This document shows, in pieces, positions 1 through 7,853 of a stretch of DNA of 25,360 nucleotides. Below the pieces are notes generated by a model. That model did no database searches. It was not told the DNA's origin and saw only the letters and a list, made by a program, of their open reading frames with translations. The position numbers were made by a program, and so were the translations under genes. Origin of the DNA: a virus; the IMG/VR virus record IMGVR_UViG_3300010370_000221, positions 1 to 25,360 of that record; one strand, written 5' to 3'. The stretch's first letter is position 1. Each line of letters opens with the position of its first letter.

Positions 1-1
1 C

Positions 2-325
2 AGCAAAAAGAAAGAAAAGGATGGAACAGAAGTGGTCGGCAATATTATCAAAGCTAAGACTGCTAAATCGCGTTTGAGTAAGGAGAACAAAGATGTTGAA
101 GTCCGTCTGTATTATGATGAGCGTGGCCTTGATCGTTACTATGGTCTTCTGGAACTTGGTGAGATTGGTGGACTCTGGAAGAATGTAGCAGGACGCTATG
201 AGATCAATGGCAAAAAAATTTATGGGAAGGAAATCTTGAAAAACCCAGATCAATATTTTACCGAAGAAGTAATGCAGCAACTTGATGCTGTCGCAAACAA
301 AGAATTTTCTTATGGAACGAATTGA
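2..325 (+). CDS. uvsX: UvsX RecA-like recombinase, C-terminal part (5' end outside window)
   Basis: Only the last 107 residues are present; the frame is open to the window edge, so the true start lies upstream. From established T4 biology, UvsX is the RecA-type strand-exchange protein that forms filaments on ssDNA and drives recombination-dependent replication. The visible piece carries the segments AKTAKSRLSKENKDVEVRL, YYDERGLDRYYGLLELGEI and GGLWKNVAGRYE, which I recognise as the highly conserved C-terminal region of T4-like UvsX. The end KEFSYGTN also matches that family. The nucleotide-binding core is outside the window, so Walker motifs cannot be checked. The stop codon overlaps the next start (helicase) by 14 nt, the usual uvsX-41 adjacency in cyanomyoviruses. 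The GTG at 32 is an internal codon, not a start. Confidence 0.93.
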   Translation, partial: SKKKEKDGTEVVGNIIKAKTAKSRLSKENKDVEVRLYYDERGLDRYYGLLELGEIGGLWKNVAGRYEINGKKIYGKEILKNPDQYFTEEVMQQLDAVANKEFSYGTN

Positions 326-1697
326 GACCACTATTCTCAGAAATTTAGTATTTAATGAAGATTATTCCCGTAAAGTCATACCATTCATACAACCAAATTA
401 TTTTGAATCCCTATCAGAAAAAACAATTTTTGAAGAAATTGTTCAATTCATTGTTAAGTATGGTTCATCAATAACGATTGAAGCACTAAACATTGAAGTT
501 GATAAGAGAACAGATCTTACAGAATCTGAGGTTAAGGAGATTAGAGAAATTAATAATTTTCTTAATGATTCTCCAGTAGATCAACAATGGTTGCTTGATA
601 TAACTGAAAAGTGGTGTCGTGATCGTGCCATCTACCTTGCTCTTATGGAATCTATCCATATTGCTGATGGTAACGACGAAAAGAAAAATCGTGATGCCAT
701 TCCGAGCATTTTATCTGATGCTTTGGCAGTATCTTTTGATAACAATATTGGACACGATTACTTACAAAATTATGAAGAACGTTATGACTTCTACCACAGA
801 AAAGAAGACAAGATCGAATTTGACCTTGAATACTTTAACAAAATCACAAAAGGTGGTTTACCTAATAAGACTCTCAATGTCGCTCTTGCTGGTACGGGTG
901 TCGGAAAAAGTCTCTTTATGTGCCATGTTGCTGCTTCCGTCTTATTGCAAAGCAGGAACGTTCTCTACATCACTCTTGAAATGGCGGAGGAGCGAATTGC
1001 TGAACGAATTGACGCCAACCTTCTTAATGTTCCAATCCAAGAATTGATTGATCTACCAAAACAAATGTTTGAGACAAAGATTAACAATCTTGTCAATAAA
1101 ACAAAGGGACATCTTATAATTAAAGAGTATCCGACTGCATCTGCACATGCTGGTCATTTTAAAGCACTTCTTAATGAACTTGCACTTAAGAAGTCATTTA
1201 GACCTGATATTATTTTTATTGATTATCTTAATATTTGTGCTTCCTCTAGGTATAGGGGAAATAGCAATATCAACTCTTATACTTTCGTCAAAGCAATCGC
1301 GGAAGAGCTTAGGGGTCTCGCAGTGGAATTTAATGTACCCATTGTGTCTGCCACTCAGACTACTCGTTCAGGTTATGGTAATTCTGATGTTGAACTTACT
1401 GATACTTCTGAATCCTTTGGTTTGCCTGCTACTGCCGATCTTATGTTTGCTCTTATTAGTACAGAAGAGTTGGAGCAGTTGGGACAAATTATGGTGAAGC
1501 AACTTAAGAATAGATATAATGATCCTACAATCTACAAAAGATTTGTTCTTGGTATTGACAGAGCTAAGATGAGATTGTATGATTGTGAACAAAGTGCTCA
1601 AAATGATATTGTAAATAATGGTCATGAAGAAGAGTATGAGTATGAAGAAAAAAAATCTTCATTAAAAAATAAATTTAGTGCTTTTAATTTTGAATAG
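312..1697 (+). CDS. 41: gp41-type replicative DNA helicase (DnaB family)
   Basis: This 461-residue protein matches the size of T4 gp41, the hexameric 5'-3' helicase that unwinds the fork and partners with primase gp61. Residues 1-140 form a helical N-terminal region. The RecA-like motor follows with Walker A GTGVGKS at 194-200, the TLEM segment with its catalytic Glu near 223, and Walker B IIFIDY with Asp about 304. Late segments such as SATQTTRSGYG and KNRYNDP fit DnaB-like motifs H3 and H4. I chose the ATG at 312 rather than an in-frame ATG at 282, because 312 gives the usual N-terminus (MERIETTIL) and only a 14-nt overlap with uvsX. The tail is acidic and lysine-rich (EEEYEYEEKK), as is common in this family. 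Identification is secure. Confidence 0.95.
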   Translation: MERIETTILRNLVFNEDYSRKVIPFIQPNYFESLSEKTIFEEIVQFIVKYGSSITIEALNIEVDKRTDLTESEVKEIREINNFLNDSPVDQQWLLDITEKWCRDRAIYLALMESIHIADGNDEKKNRDAIPSILSDALAVSFDNNIGHDYLQNYEERYDFYHRKEDKIEFDLEYFNKITKGGLPNKTLNVALAGTGVGKSLFMCHVAASVLLQSRNVLYITLEMAEERIAERIDANLLNVPIQELIDLPKQMFETKINNLVNKTKGHLIIKEYPTASAHAGHFKALLNELALKKSFRPDIIFIDYLNICASSRYRGNSNINSYTFVKAIAEELRGLAVEFNVPIVSATQTTRSGYGNSDVELTDTSESFGLPATADLMFALISTEELEQLGQIMVKQLKNRYNDPTIYKRFVLGIDRAKMRLYDCEQSAQNDIVNNGHEEEYEYEEKKSSLKNKFSAFNFE

Positions 1698-1698
1698 T

Positions 1699-2250
1699 AT
1701 GAAGAAAATAAATCCAGAATTAATCGGAGATTTTAAATCCATAGAATATCCAGCAAGGAGACAATTTCCTAGTGATGAAATTGTTGAATCTTGGAAAAAA
1801 CGTGGGCATCTTTATGTAAATTATACTGGACTTCTAAGAGAAGAATATCGTGGTGTTCCAGAATGGTCTCATGATATTGTAAAAGTATTTAAAAAAAAGT
1901 ATATTCAAGACGGAGACAATTGGTATCTTCTAAAAGATACCTCATTGTCTCTTTATTGTATGCCTCCAGGAACAATCATGCCAGAGCATGAGGATACTTA
2001 TCCTAGGTTTAGAGAAATATATGGCGAACCAGATGTAAATAATATTTGTAGGATTTTAATATTTTTAGATGACTGGAAAACTGGACATTATTTTGAATTG
2101 AATAGAGAACCCTATGTTAAATGGCAAAAGGGAAACTATGTTTGGTGGAGAGGAGACACTTCTCATTTAGCTGCCAATCTTGGTATGGAAAATAGATATA
2201 CAATGCAAATTACAGCAACATTATCATTATGCAAAAAAGAAGAGCAGTAA
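1699..2250 (+). CDS. 2OG-Fe(II) oxygenase-like protein (putative hydroxylase)
   Basis: The start lies one base after the helicase stop, so the two genes are probably read from one transcript. The 183-residue product has a cupin-type dioxygenase signature: H97-x-D99 in PPGTIMPEHEDTY, a distal His156 in WWRGDTSHLAANLG, and Arg166 in NRYTMQIT, which could bind the 2-oxoglutarate carboxylate. Enzymes of this superfamily hydroxylate protein side chains, nucleic acids or small molecules using O2, Fe(II) and 2-oxoglutarate. It opens the glycan/modification cassette and is followed by a sulfotransferase overlapping by 22 nt. A hydroxylase next to GT25-like transferases recalls hydroxylation-then-glycosylation of proteins, but that link is inference. 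The substrate is unknown. A second, unrelated-looking oxygenase lies at 10554. Confidence 0.7.
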   Translation: MKKINPELIGDFKSIEYPARRQFPSDEIVESWKKRGHLYVNYTGLLREEYRGVPEWSHDIVKVFKKKYIQDGDNWYLLKDTSLSLYCMPPGTIMPEHEDTYPRFREIYGEPDVNNICRILIFLDDWKTGHYFELNREPYVKWQKGNYVWWRGDTSHLAANLGMENRYTMQITATLSLCKKEEQ

Positions 2251-2960
2251 TAGATGATATTGTAGAGCAACATTCTAAATATTGTTCTACTTTTACATTT
2301 AAATTGCAAAAGGGAATTCCTGGACAAGCAATACATAAAGAGGGGTTTATAAATTGTTATTGGTCTAAGGACTATAAACTAGTTTATATGCACATTGATA
2401 AATGTGGAAGTACGTCTGTTACAACTGCATTTGATACTCAATGTCAATATTTTATACCATTAGATAAATTGCCAAGAGCAAAAGATCCAGATTTTTTAGC
2501 GCAATATTTTGTAGAGTCTGATCATAAATTTTTTGCAATAACTAGAGATCCAGTTAGTAGATGGATATCTGGTTTAAATGAATTTATGTGTAGATATAAA
2601 CCACCAATAGAATGGGTTGTTAAACAAGTTCAAAATAAAAAATATATTTACGATGAACATACTGCTCCCCAAAAAAATTTTTTAAGATTGTGTTTTGAAA
2701 ATAATGGCAATCTTACGCTAATAAAATTAGATAATAATTTAAACGAAAAAATTAATTCGTTTATAAAAAATAATATTTCTGAAGAATTGCAGATTAGATA
2801 TAAGTCATTACAAATTCCACATTTGAGAAATTCAAAATATTTTATGCCAAATTATACTGCAATATGTAAAAAGATATATCAAGAATATGTTGAAACTAAT
2901 TTGACTGAATTTAAAACTCTTTATCAAGATGACTTTGAGATGTATGAAAATGGAATTTGA
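2229..2960 (+). CDS. Sulfotransferase family protein
   Basis: The 243-residue product shows both PAPS-binding elements of cytosolic/Golgi-type sulfotransferases. A 5'-phosphosulfate loop, HIDKCGSTS (55-63), follows a beta strand. A 3'-phosphate site, RDPVSRWISG (106-115), follows the strand FFAIT. The family moves sulfate from PAPS to hydroxyls or amines of carbohydrates, lipids or proteins. Placed among glycosyltransferases and an aminotransferase, it most likely sulfates a sugar of the glycan built by this cassette, though a tyrosyl or lipid target is possible. The start overlaps the preceding gene by 22 nt with no clear ribosome-binding site, suggesting translational coupling. The coding sequence is strikingly AT-rich (runs such as aataaaattagataataat), unlike the helicase or nrd genes. 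Confidence 0.78.
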   Translation: MQKRRAVIDDIVEQHSKYCSTFTFKLQKGIPGQAIHKEGFINCYWSKDYKLVYMHIDKCGSTSVTTAFDTQCQYFIPLDKLPRAKDPDFLAQYFVESDHKFFAITRDPVSRWISGLNEFMCRYKPPIEWVVKQVQNKKYIYDEHTAPQKNFLRLCFENNGNLTLIKLDNNLNEKINSFIKNNISEELQIRYKSLQIPHLRNSKYFMPNYTAICKKIYQEYVETNLTEFKTLYQDDFEMYENGI

Positions 2961-3546
2961 TATTGTAGATGAATTTGAAAGAACTATTGCAGATTATTTT
3001 GGTTCTCCTTATGCTGTAGCAACTGATTGTTGTACACATGCAATAGAGTTGTGTTTGAGATATGAACAGTATGATCAAATACAAATACCCGAACAAACTT
3101 ACATATCACTACCATTCACTGCAGAAAAACTTGGGTTAAAGTGGAGTTGGAAAAAAAATTACAAGTGGCATGATTATTATCGTATTTGGAATACTAATAT
3201 AATTGATGCTGCTGTTTTGTGGGAAGAAAATACTTATATTCCTGGAACTTATATGTGTTTGAGTTTTCAATTTAAAAAACATTTAAATCTTGGTCGAGGT
3301 GGAATGATATTATTGGATAATAAAGATGCGTATGATACTCTTAAAAAAATGTCTTACGATGGTAGAACTAGTGATAAACCTTGGGGAGAACAGGATATAG
3401 ATATTATAGGGTATCATTATTATATGACCCCAGAAACAGCGTCTCTGGGAATTCAAAAATTTGAAGAAGTCAAATCAAAAGAACCAAAAAGATTTTGTTA
3501 TTTGAATTATCCATTTTTGCCAGATATGAGAGTATTTAAAAAATGA
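2944..3546 (+). CDS. Short DegT/DnrJ/EryC1-type PLP aminotransferase
   Basis: The product is about 200 residues, against roughly 370-400 for normal DegT enzymes, which aminate keto-sugars or keto-cyclitols. Family landmarks are nevertheless present in order: an N-terminal FERTIADYFGSPYAVAT element, the IIDAA aspartate expected to contact the PLP pyridine nitrogen, and SFQFKKHLNLGRGG. In that last segment the second Lys, six positions on from Ser, is where the PLP Schiff-base lysine lies. The element GYHYYMTPETASLGIQKFEEV follows. The small C-terminal domain is missing and the central substrate region is contracted. Start candidates are 2929, 2944 and 2950; none has a clear Shine-Dalgarno, and all overlap the sulfotransferase end. 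The stop overlaps the next ATG (ATGA). It may be a minimal active enzyme, or need a partner. Confidence 0.7.
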   Translation: MKMEFDIVDEFERTIADYFGSPYAVATDCCTHAIELCLRYEQYDQIQIPEQTYISLPFTAEKLGLKWSWKKNYKWHDYYRIWNTNIIDAAVLWEENTYIPGTYMCLSFQFKKHLNLGRGGMILLDNKDAYDTLKKMSYDGRTSDKPWGEQDIDIIGYHYYMTPETASLGIQKFEEVKSKEPKRFCYLNYPFLPDMRVFKK

Positions 3547-4421
3547 ATTTAGATAATAAGTTAAAAGGTCTTCCTCCAATATTTTATCTTAACTTAGATC
3601 ATAGAATTGATCGAAAGGAACATATTGAGGGTCAGTTTAAAAAGTGGGGGGTAACTGATTTTACTAGAGTGTCTGCATCTAGATTTTCTACTGCTAAAAT
3701 TGATGAATGGGCACATAAGTTAGACCTTATGTTGTTAGCGCCATCAGATGCATCTATTGTAATGAATGAATTTACTACACTTATTGAATGGTATAAGTCT
3801 GGAATATCCGAAATTTGTATGATTGTACAAGATGATTTGTGCTTTGATTTAGTTGAATATTGGCCCTTTGATTGGAATACTGTAATGAGCAGACTTCCCT
3901 ACAATTGGGATATTGTTCAGTTTTACTATTGTCACGATCATGTTTTAAAAATGCATTTGCATCCAAGAGAATGGCATAGTTCTTCTGCTGCTTGTTTTAT
4001 AGTTAATAGATTTTTTGTTGAGAAATTAATGAAGATACACCTAAAACCTGATGGAACTTTTAAACTTAACAATAGTTTAAGAGATATGAAAGTTCCAAGG
4101 GAATCATATAGTAGTGATGACTTCTTATTGTATCAAATAGGAAAATCATACACTTTACCTTTATTTTGTTTAGATCCAAAACTAGCATTAGCACCAGATA
4201 ATAGGATTGAAAATATAGAAAATGATGAAGAGTATGATCCTATCATTAGTGCATATCATAATAAAATTTACGACGTATTAGCAACATCATGCACTAAAAA
4301 GTGGTGGGAAAATAATAGTCATAAGTATAGTGCTGATGATATCTTGAGTTATGGTGGATCTGTACATGAGATGATGCAGGTTCAGTTGCCACAGTATGAT
4401 AAGAAGGTATTGCCAAAATGA
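3543..4421 (+). CDS. GT25-like glycosyltransferase, tandem copy 1
   Basis: First of five tandem paralogues (292 residues). Family GT25 includes LPS biosynthesis transferases and collagen galactosyltransferases. The N-terminal signature NLDHRIDR at 17-24 matches the GT25 NLDxRxDR nucleotide-sugar motif. The metal/donor motif, normally EDD, reads QDD at 96-98. The GxAxSH-type motif between them is lost (VMNEFTTLIEW). Downstream elements shared by all five copies are FDWN, LPYNWD and LHP. A C-terminal WW followed by an aromatic-rich tail resembles copy 2 most, so copies 1 and 2 form one subgroup. The start is inside an ATGA overlap with the aminotransferase and the end is an ATGA overlap with copy 2, implying coupled translation. 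It may be active despite the Glu-to-Gln change; this is uncertain. Confidence 0.75.
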   Translation: MNLDNKLKGLPPIFYLNLDHRIDRKEHIEGQFKKWGVTDFTRVSASRFSTAKIDEWAHKLDLMLLAPSDASIVMNEFTTLIEWYKSGISEICMIVQDDLCFDLVEYWPFDWNTVMSRLPYNWDIVQFYYCHDHVLKMHLHPREWHSSSAACFIVNRFFVEKLMKIHLKPDGTFKLNNSLRDMKVPRESYSSDDFLLYQIGKSYTLPLFCLDPKLALAPDNRIENIENDEEYDPIISAYHNKIYDVLATSCTKKWWENNSHKYSADDILSYGGSVHEMMQVQLPQYDKKVLPK

Positions 4422-5299
4422 TGGATGAATTAGAAATTAATTTTAAAACTATATCAAGTAAATTAGATGGGATTCCAAAAATAATTTACTTAAATGATAA
4501 TCAACATCTTGATAAAAAGATGTATATGGAAAATCAATTTAAGAGTTGGGGAATTAAAGACTATAAAAGACATGAAAAAAAGTATAAAGAAGAAACTTAT
4601 AATGAGTGGAAAGATTTAGTTTTAGATGATAATCTAGTACAGTCCCCATCAGAATTGGCATTAACATTAAATACAATAAACTCAGTCATAGAATGGTACG
4701 ATTCTAATGAATCTGAAATTTGTATTTTTATGGAAGATAATATTAAATTTGATGCAGTTAATAATTGGCTTTTTGACTGGAATCTACTAATGAAGAATCT
4801 CCCATACAATTGGGATTGCATTCAATTTTTTAGTTCTGCAGAAAGAAGAATAAAAATGCATCTACATCCATGGGAGAGTGACAGTGGATCTTGCCATTGT
4901 TATATGATTAGTAGATATTTTGCTAAAAGATTGAAGCACTATCATTATAAAGATGGTAAATTTTTATTGCACTATCATACGCCAGATAAATCAATCCCAG
5001 ATTTTGAATACGGAGGTCTTCACAATTTCTTTTATAATTTAGGAATTACATATACATTACCAATATTCTCTTTAAATGAAGAGTTCATTGGTAGTGATAC
5101 TGTTAATGATCTTGTCGATAAGTTATCATCAGAGGCAATAGATTATTGGTGGTCGATAAGAAGCAAATCTTATTCTTCTTTTGAATTTTTTCATTATAAC
5201 AAAAATGATGAGTGGAGAATGGAAGTGATGTTTGATATATCTACAAAAAAACCATATGTTTTTAAAGATAAATCTGAGGGTCTCTTACTGTGGATATAG
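4418..5299 (+). CDS. GT25-like glycosyltransferase, tandem copy 2 (degenerate motifs)
   Basis: This 293-residue paralogue keeps the fold markers of its neighbours: KLDGIPKIIYLN at the N-terminus, FDWNLLMKNLPYNWD, MHLHPWE and a late WW. It lacks the catalytic-looking signatures. The NLDxRxDR segment has become NDNQHLDKK, EDD reads EDN at 106-108, and the SH element is absent. It resembles copy 1 most (YTLPIFSL against YTLPLFCL near residue 215). Loss of the signatures with an intact reading frame suggests a non-catalytic or altered-specificity partner rather than a pseudogene. Two adjacent ATGs (4418 and 4421) could serve as start; both lie at the copy 1 stop. The C-terminus runs into copy 3 by 10 nt. 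Confidence 0.7.
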   Translation: MMDELEINFKTISSKLDGIPKIIYLNDNQHLDKKMYMENQFKSWGIKDYKRHEKKYKEETYNEWKDLVLDDNLVQSPSELALTLNTINSVIEWYDSNESEICIFMEDNIKFDAVNNWLFDWNLLMKNLPYNWDCIQFFSSAERRIKMHLHPWESDSGSCHCYMISRYFAKRLKHYHYKDGKFLLHYHTPDKSIPDFEYGGLHNFFYNLGITYTLPIFSLNEEFIGSDTVNDLVDKLSSEAIDYWWSIRSKSYSSFEFFHYNKNDEWRMEVMFDISTKKPYVFKDKSEGLLLWI

Positions 5300-6192
5300 A
5301 AAATAAATTGGCAGGTATGCCTCATGTCTATTTTTTTAATCTCGATAATCGAGATGATAGAAGAAAGTGGATGGAAAGGCAATTTAAAAAATATGGAATA
5401 CAACATTCAAGAGTGTCTGGAACAAAATATCTTGCATCTGAAAATGGTAAATGGAAGCATTTAATATATGATATTGAAGATTATCATCTTTTAGTTCCCA
5501 TTGCTGCTAATGCTGTAACTCATTTAGATTTTTTGAAGAACTGGTACAAAAATACAAAAGACCCATATGTAATTTTAATGGAAGATGATTATGATCTTGG
5601 ATTAATTGAACGTTGGCATTTTGATTGGAATGAACTGATTCAAAGATTGCCTTATGATTGGGATTGTCTTTTGATGGGGTTTGAGAATCCAACAGGATTA
5701 AGATTTCATTTACATCCAATTGAAGATGCACATGACTTTGGTCCTGTTCTTCTGAATAGAAATTATGTAGAGAAATTGTTAGACTTACATTGTGTTGGAG
5801 ATCAATATAAACTAGTTAATACTGTTTGTAATGCCGCATGGAATAGGCAGAGTGATGTTGCTGGATCTGGTACAGTTGATTATTTTATGGTCCATACTGG
5901 CAGAACATATTGCATACCACTAATTACAATAAATCCTAATTTTGGGAGTTTTGAAAATAATAGCGTCATCCAAAGATTTTTTAGGGAAGAGGGTGATATT
6001 ATTGCAAGAAACACCTATTATTTTTGGTGGCAACATGAACGGGATAATTATAGTTTGGATCAATTTTTTACATTTGGATCAATTGAACATAATAAAATGA
6101 TTTTAAAACCAGATAGATTCAGGACATATGACATAACAAATAAGGGTGCAGAATTGTATGGTGAAGTGTATCTTGATTACTTTAGAAAATAA
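5290..6192 (+). CDS. GT25-like glycosyltransferase, tandem copy 3 (complete motifs)
   Basis: This 300-residue copy has the full signature set. NLDNRDDR lies at 17-24, ANAVTH near 73-78 corresponds to the GxAxSH element, and EDD at 98-100 sits in VILMEDDYDL. FDWNELIQRLPYDWD and FHLHPIEDAH follow, then TVDYFMVHTGRTY and a C-terminal WW. It groups with copies 4 and 5 (TVDYF...G.TY...P). The start is GTG at 5290: the resulting MDIENKL aligns with MDLKYKL and MDLKNKL of copies 4 and 5, which decides it. It overlaps copy 2 by 10 nt. Expected activity is transfer of a hexose from a UDP-sugar; acceptor unknown. A 51-nt gap follows, holding a late-promoter octamer. Confidence 0.78.
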   Translation: MDIENKLAGMPHVYFFNLDNRDDRRKWMERQFKKYGIQHSRVSGTKYLASENGKWKHLIYDIEDYHLLVPIAANAVTHLDFLKNWYKNTKDPYVILMEDDYDLGLIERWHFDWNELIQRLPYDWDCLLMGFENPTGLRFHLHPIEDAHDFGPVLLNRNYVEKLLDLHCVGDQYKLVNTVCNAAWNRQSDVAGSGTVDYFMVHTGRTYCIPLITINPNFGSFENNSVIQRFFREEGDIIARNTYYFWWQHERDNYSLDQFFTFGSIEHNKMILKPDRFRTYDITNKGAELYGEVYLDYFRK

Positions 6193-6194
6193 CT

Positions 6195-6202
6195 CATAAA
6201 TA
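6195..6202 (+). promoter_or_regulatory. Late-promoter-like octamer CATAAATA within the glycosyltransferase array
   Basis: It lies in the only real gap of the cassette, 42 nt before the ATG of GT25 copy 4. Its spacing is longer than that of the other octamers (20-32 nt). Confidence 0.45.
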
Positions 6203-6243
6203 CTTTTAAGAAAAAATTTAATGATGTGTTAGTTTAAATTATT

Positions 6244-7050
6244 ATGGATTTAAAATATAAACTGAAAAATGTTCCAACGATATATTATTTTAATTCCGAT
6301 AATAATGCTCATCTAGATGAGCATATGGATAGAAGTCTTAGTAATTTAAAGGTAGAAAATTATCAAAGAGTAACCACTTCAAAATATACTAAAGATAATG
6401 TATCTGACTGGAAAGATTTATTGATTGATATAAAAAATTATAAATTGCCTGTTACAACAGCTGCATATTCAATAACAGTTTTAGAGTTTTTAAAGGACTG
6501 GTTTTATAATACTGAAGAAGAAAAAGTTATTATTTCAAAAGATACTATTGATTTTGGATTAGATATCTATTGGCAATTTGATTGGGAATACATTAATACT
6601 AGAATCCCATATGATTGGGACTGCTTAATGCTAGGATTTGAAAATATTAATTATATTCCATTTTATCTCCACCCGATCATGCCAGCTCATACTTTTGGTA
6701 TGGCAATGTTGAATAGAAGATATGTTAAAAAATTAATCAAACTACATTGTCAAGAAGAAAGGTATAAACTGACGAATTATATTGCTAATAAAAATTTTGG
6801 ATTAAATTCTGGAACAGTTGATTATTTTATAGGGCATTGTGGCAAGACATATTGTTTACCTATGTTTCCAAATCATACAGATTTTTTTAGCAAGAATACT
6901 AAACGATACAGTATAGTAAAGGCATGTAGATTAGCATATTATGATTGGTGGAGAAATGATAGTAAACGACATAATTTAGATGAGATCTTTACATATGGAA
7001 AACAGAATGATATGGGAATGGTGAAGAAAACTATACATTATTTGAGATGA
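6244..7050 (+). CDS. GT25-like glycosyltransferase, tandem copy 4 (degenerate motifs)
   Basis: A 268-residue paralogue of the copy 3/5 subgroup, sharing MDLKYKLKN, FDWEYINTRIPYDWD, FYLHPIMPAH, TVDYFIGHCGKTY and LDEIFTYG. Like copy 2 it has lost the signature residues. NLDxRxDR is replaced by NSDNNAHLDE, the THL element reads AYSITVLEF, and EDD has become KDT at 99-101. The frame is open with no interruption, so it appears to be under selection for something other than standard catalysis. A regulatory, dimer-forming or new-specificity role is inference. It is the only glycosyltransferase in the row preceded by a real intergenic gap, with the octamer CATAAATA 42 nt upstream of the ATG. It ends in an overlap with copy 5. 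Confidence 0.7.
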   Translation: MDLKYKLKNVPTIYYFNSDNNAHLDEHMDRSLSNLKVENYQRVTTSKYTKDNVSDWKDLLIDIKNYKLPVTTAAYSITVLEFLKDWFYNTEEEKVIISKDTIDFGLDIYWQFDWEYINTRIPYDWDCLMLGFENINYIPFYLHPIMPAHTFGMAMLNRRYVKKLIKLHCQEERYKLTNYIANKNFGLNSGTVDYFIGHCGKTYCLPMFPNHTDFFSKNTKRYSIVKACRLAYYDWWRNDSKRHNLDEIFTYGKQNDMGMVKKTIHYLR

Positions 7051-7850
7051 TGGATTTAAAAAATAAACTTAAAAATTTTCCACATATTTACTATGTAAAT
7101 TTAGATAATAGAACTGATCGAAGAACTTATATGGAAGATCAGTTCTATTATTGGAAGTTGCAATTCACGCGGATCTCTGCATCAAAATTTTTAGCATCTA
7201 ATCTTGATGAGTGGGGATCAAAATATGTTGTTGGTGCGGTCACTGGAATACCTGCATATGCATTGGGAAATGCTGTAACTCATCTAGAGTTTATGAAAAA
7301 ATGGATAAACACTAGAGATGATGAATACTTATTGTTGATGGAAGATGATTATGATTTAAATTTATTGGAGTATTGGAACTTTGATTGGACATATCTTATG
7401 AATAGACTTCCATATGATTGGGACTGTATTCAACTAGGATTTGAATCTCAGGAATTTATTCCATTCTTTCTACATCCAAAATTAAGACATAGTTTTTTTG
7501 GACCCGTTATGATGACAAGGGATTATGTTGAAAAGATACTACACCTACACTGCCGAGGAGAAAAATATAAATTTGATAGAACAGTTGCTATAGACAAGTT
7601 TAATAAATCTTCGACTACTGTCGATTATTTTATAGGACATACTGGAAGAACGTATTCTATTCCCTTAATCACAACAAACAATAAGTTATCTAGTACTGAA
7701 TATGGAATAGAAATTAATAGATTGCATCATCAAAAATCTAGGTGTGCTTATTATTATTGGTGGATGAAAGAGCATTTAAAATTTACTTTGGATGAGTTCT
7801 TTACATATGGTAAAGATAATGATCATCAAATGGTTTTAACTACGAGTTGA
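7047..7850 (+). CDS. GT25-like glycosyltransferase, tandem copy 5 (complete motifs)
   Basis: This 267-residue copy carries intact motifs: NLDNRTDR at 18-25, GNAVTH near 74-79 and EDD at 99-101 in LLLMEDDYDL. FDWTYLMNRLPYDWD, FFLHPKLRH, TVDYFIGHTGRTY and LDEFFTYGKDNDHQM follow. Its tail is close to that of copy 4, so the two probably arose by recent duplication followed by decay of copy 4. ATGs at 7047 and 7050 are both possible starts; 7050 gives MDLKNKL, matching copies 3 and 4. The start overlaps the copy 4 stop. The stop is followed three bases later by the amidinotransferase ATG. Likely a UDP-sugar-dependent transferase acting with copy 4. Confidence 0.78.
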   Translation: MMDLKNKLKNFPHIYYVNLDNRTDRRTYMEDQFYYWKLQFTRISASKFLASNLDEWGSKYVVGAVTGIPAYALGNAVTHLEFMKKWINTRDDEYLLLMEDDYDLNLLEYWNFDWTYLMNRLPYDWDCIQLGFESQEFIPFFLHPKLRHSFFGPVMMTRDYVEKILHLHCRGEKYKFDRTVAIDKFNKSSTTVDYFIGHTGRTYSIPLITTNNKLSSTEYGIEINRLHHQKSRCAYYYWWMKEHLKFTLDEFFTYGKDNDHQMVLTTS

Positions 7851-7853
7851 AGT

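Noticed and set aside
32-325. GTG at 32 as the start of a 97-residue gene
   Set aside because: The frame is open to the window edge and the residues before it continue the UvsX sequence, so GTG is an internal valine codon.
2929-4421. Frameshift splitting a full-length DegT aminotransferase
   Set aside because: The short enzyme ends exactly where a GT25 N-terminus begins in the next frame (KLKGLPPIFYLNLDHR), so no missing aminotransferase C-terminus is encoded downstream.
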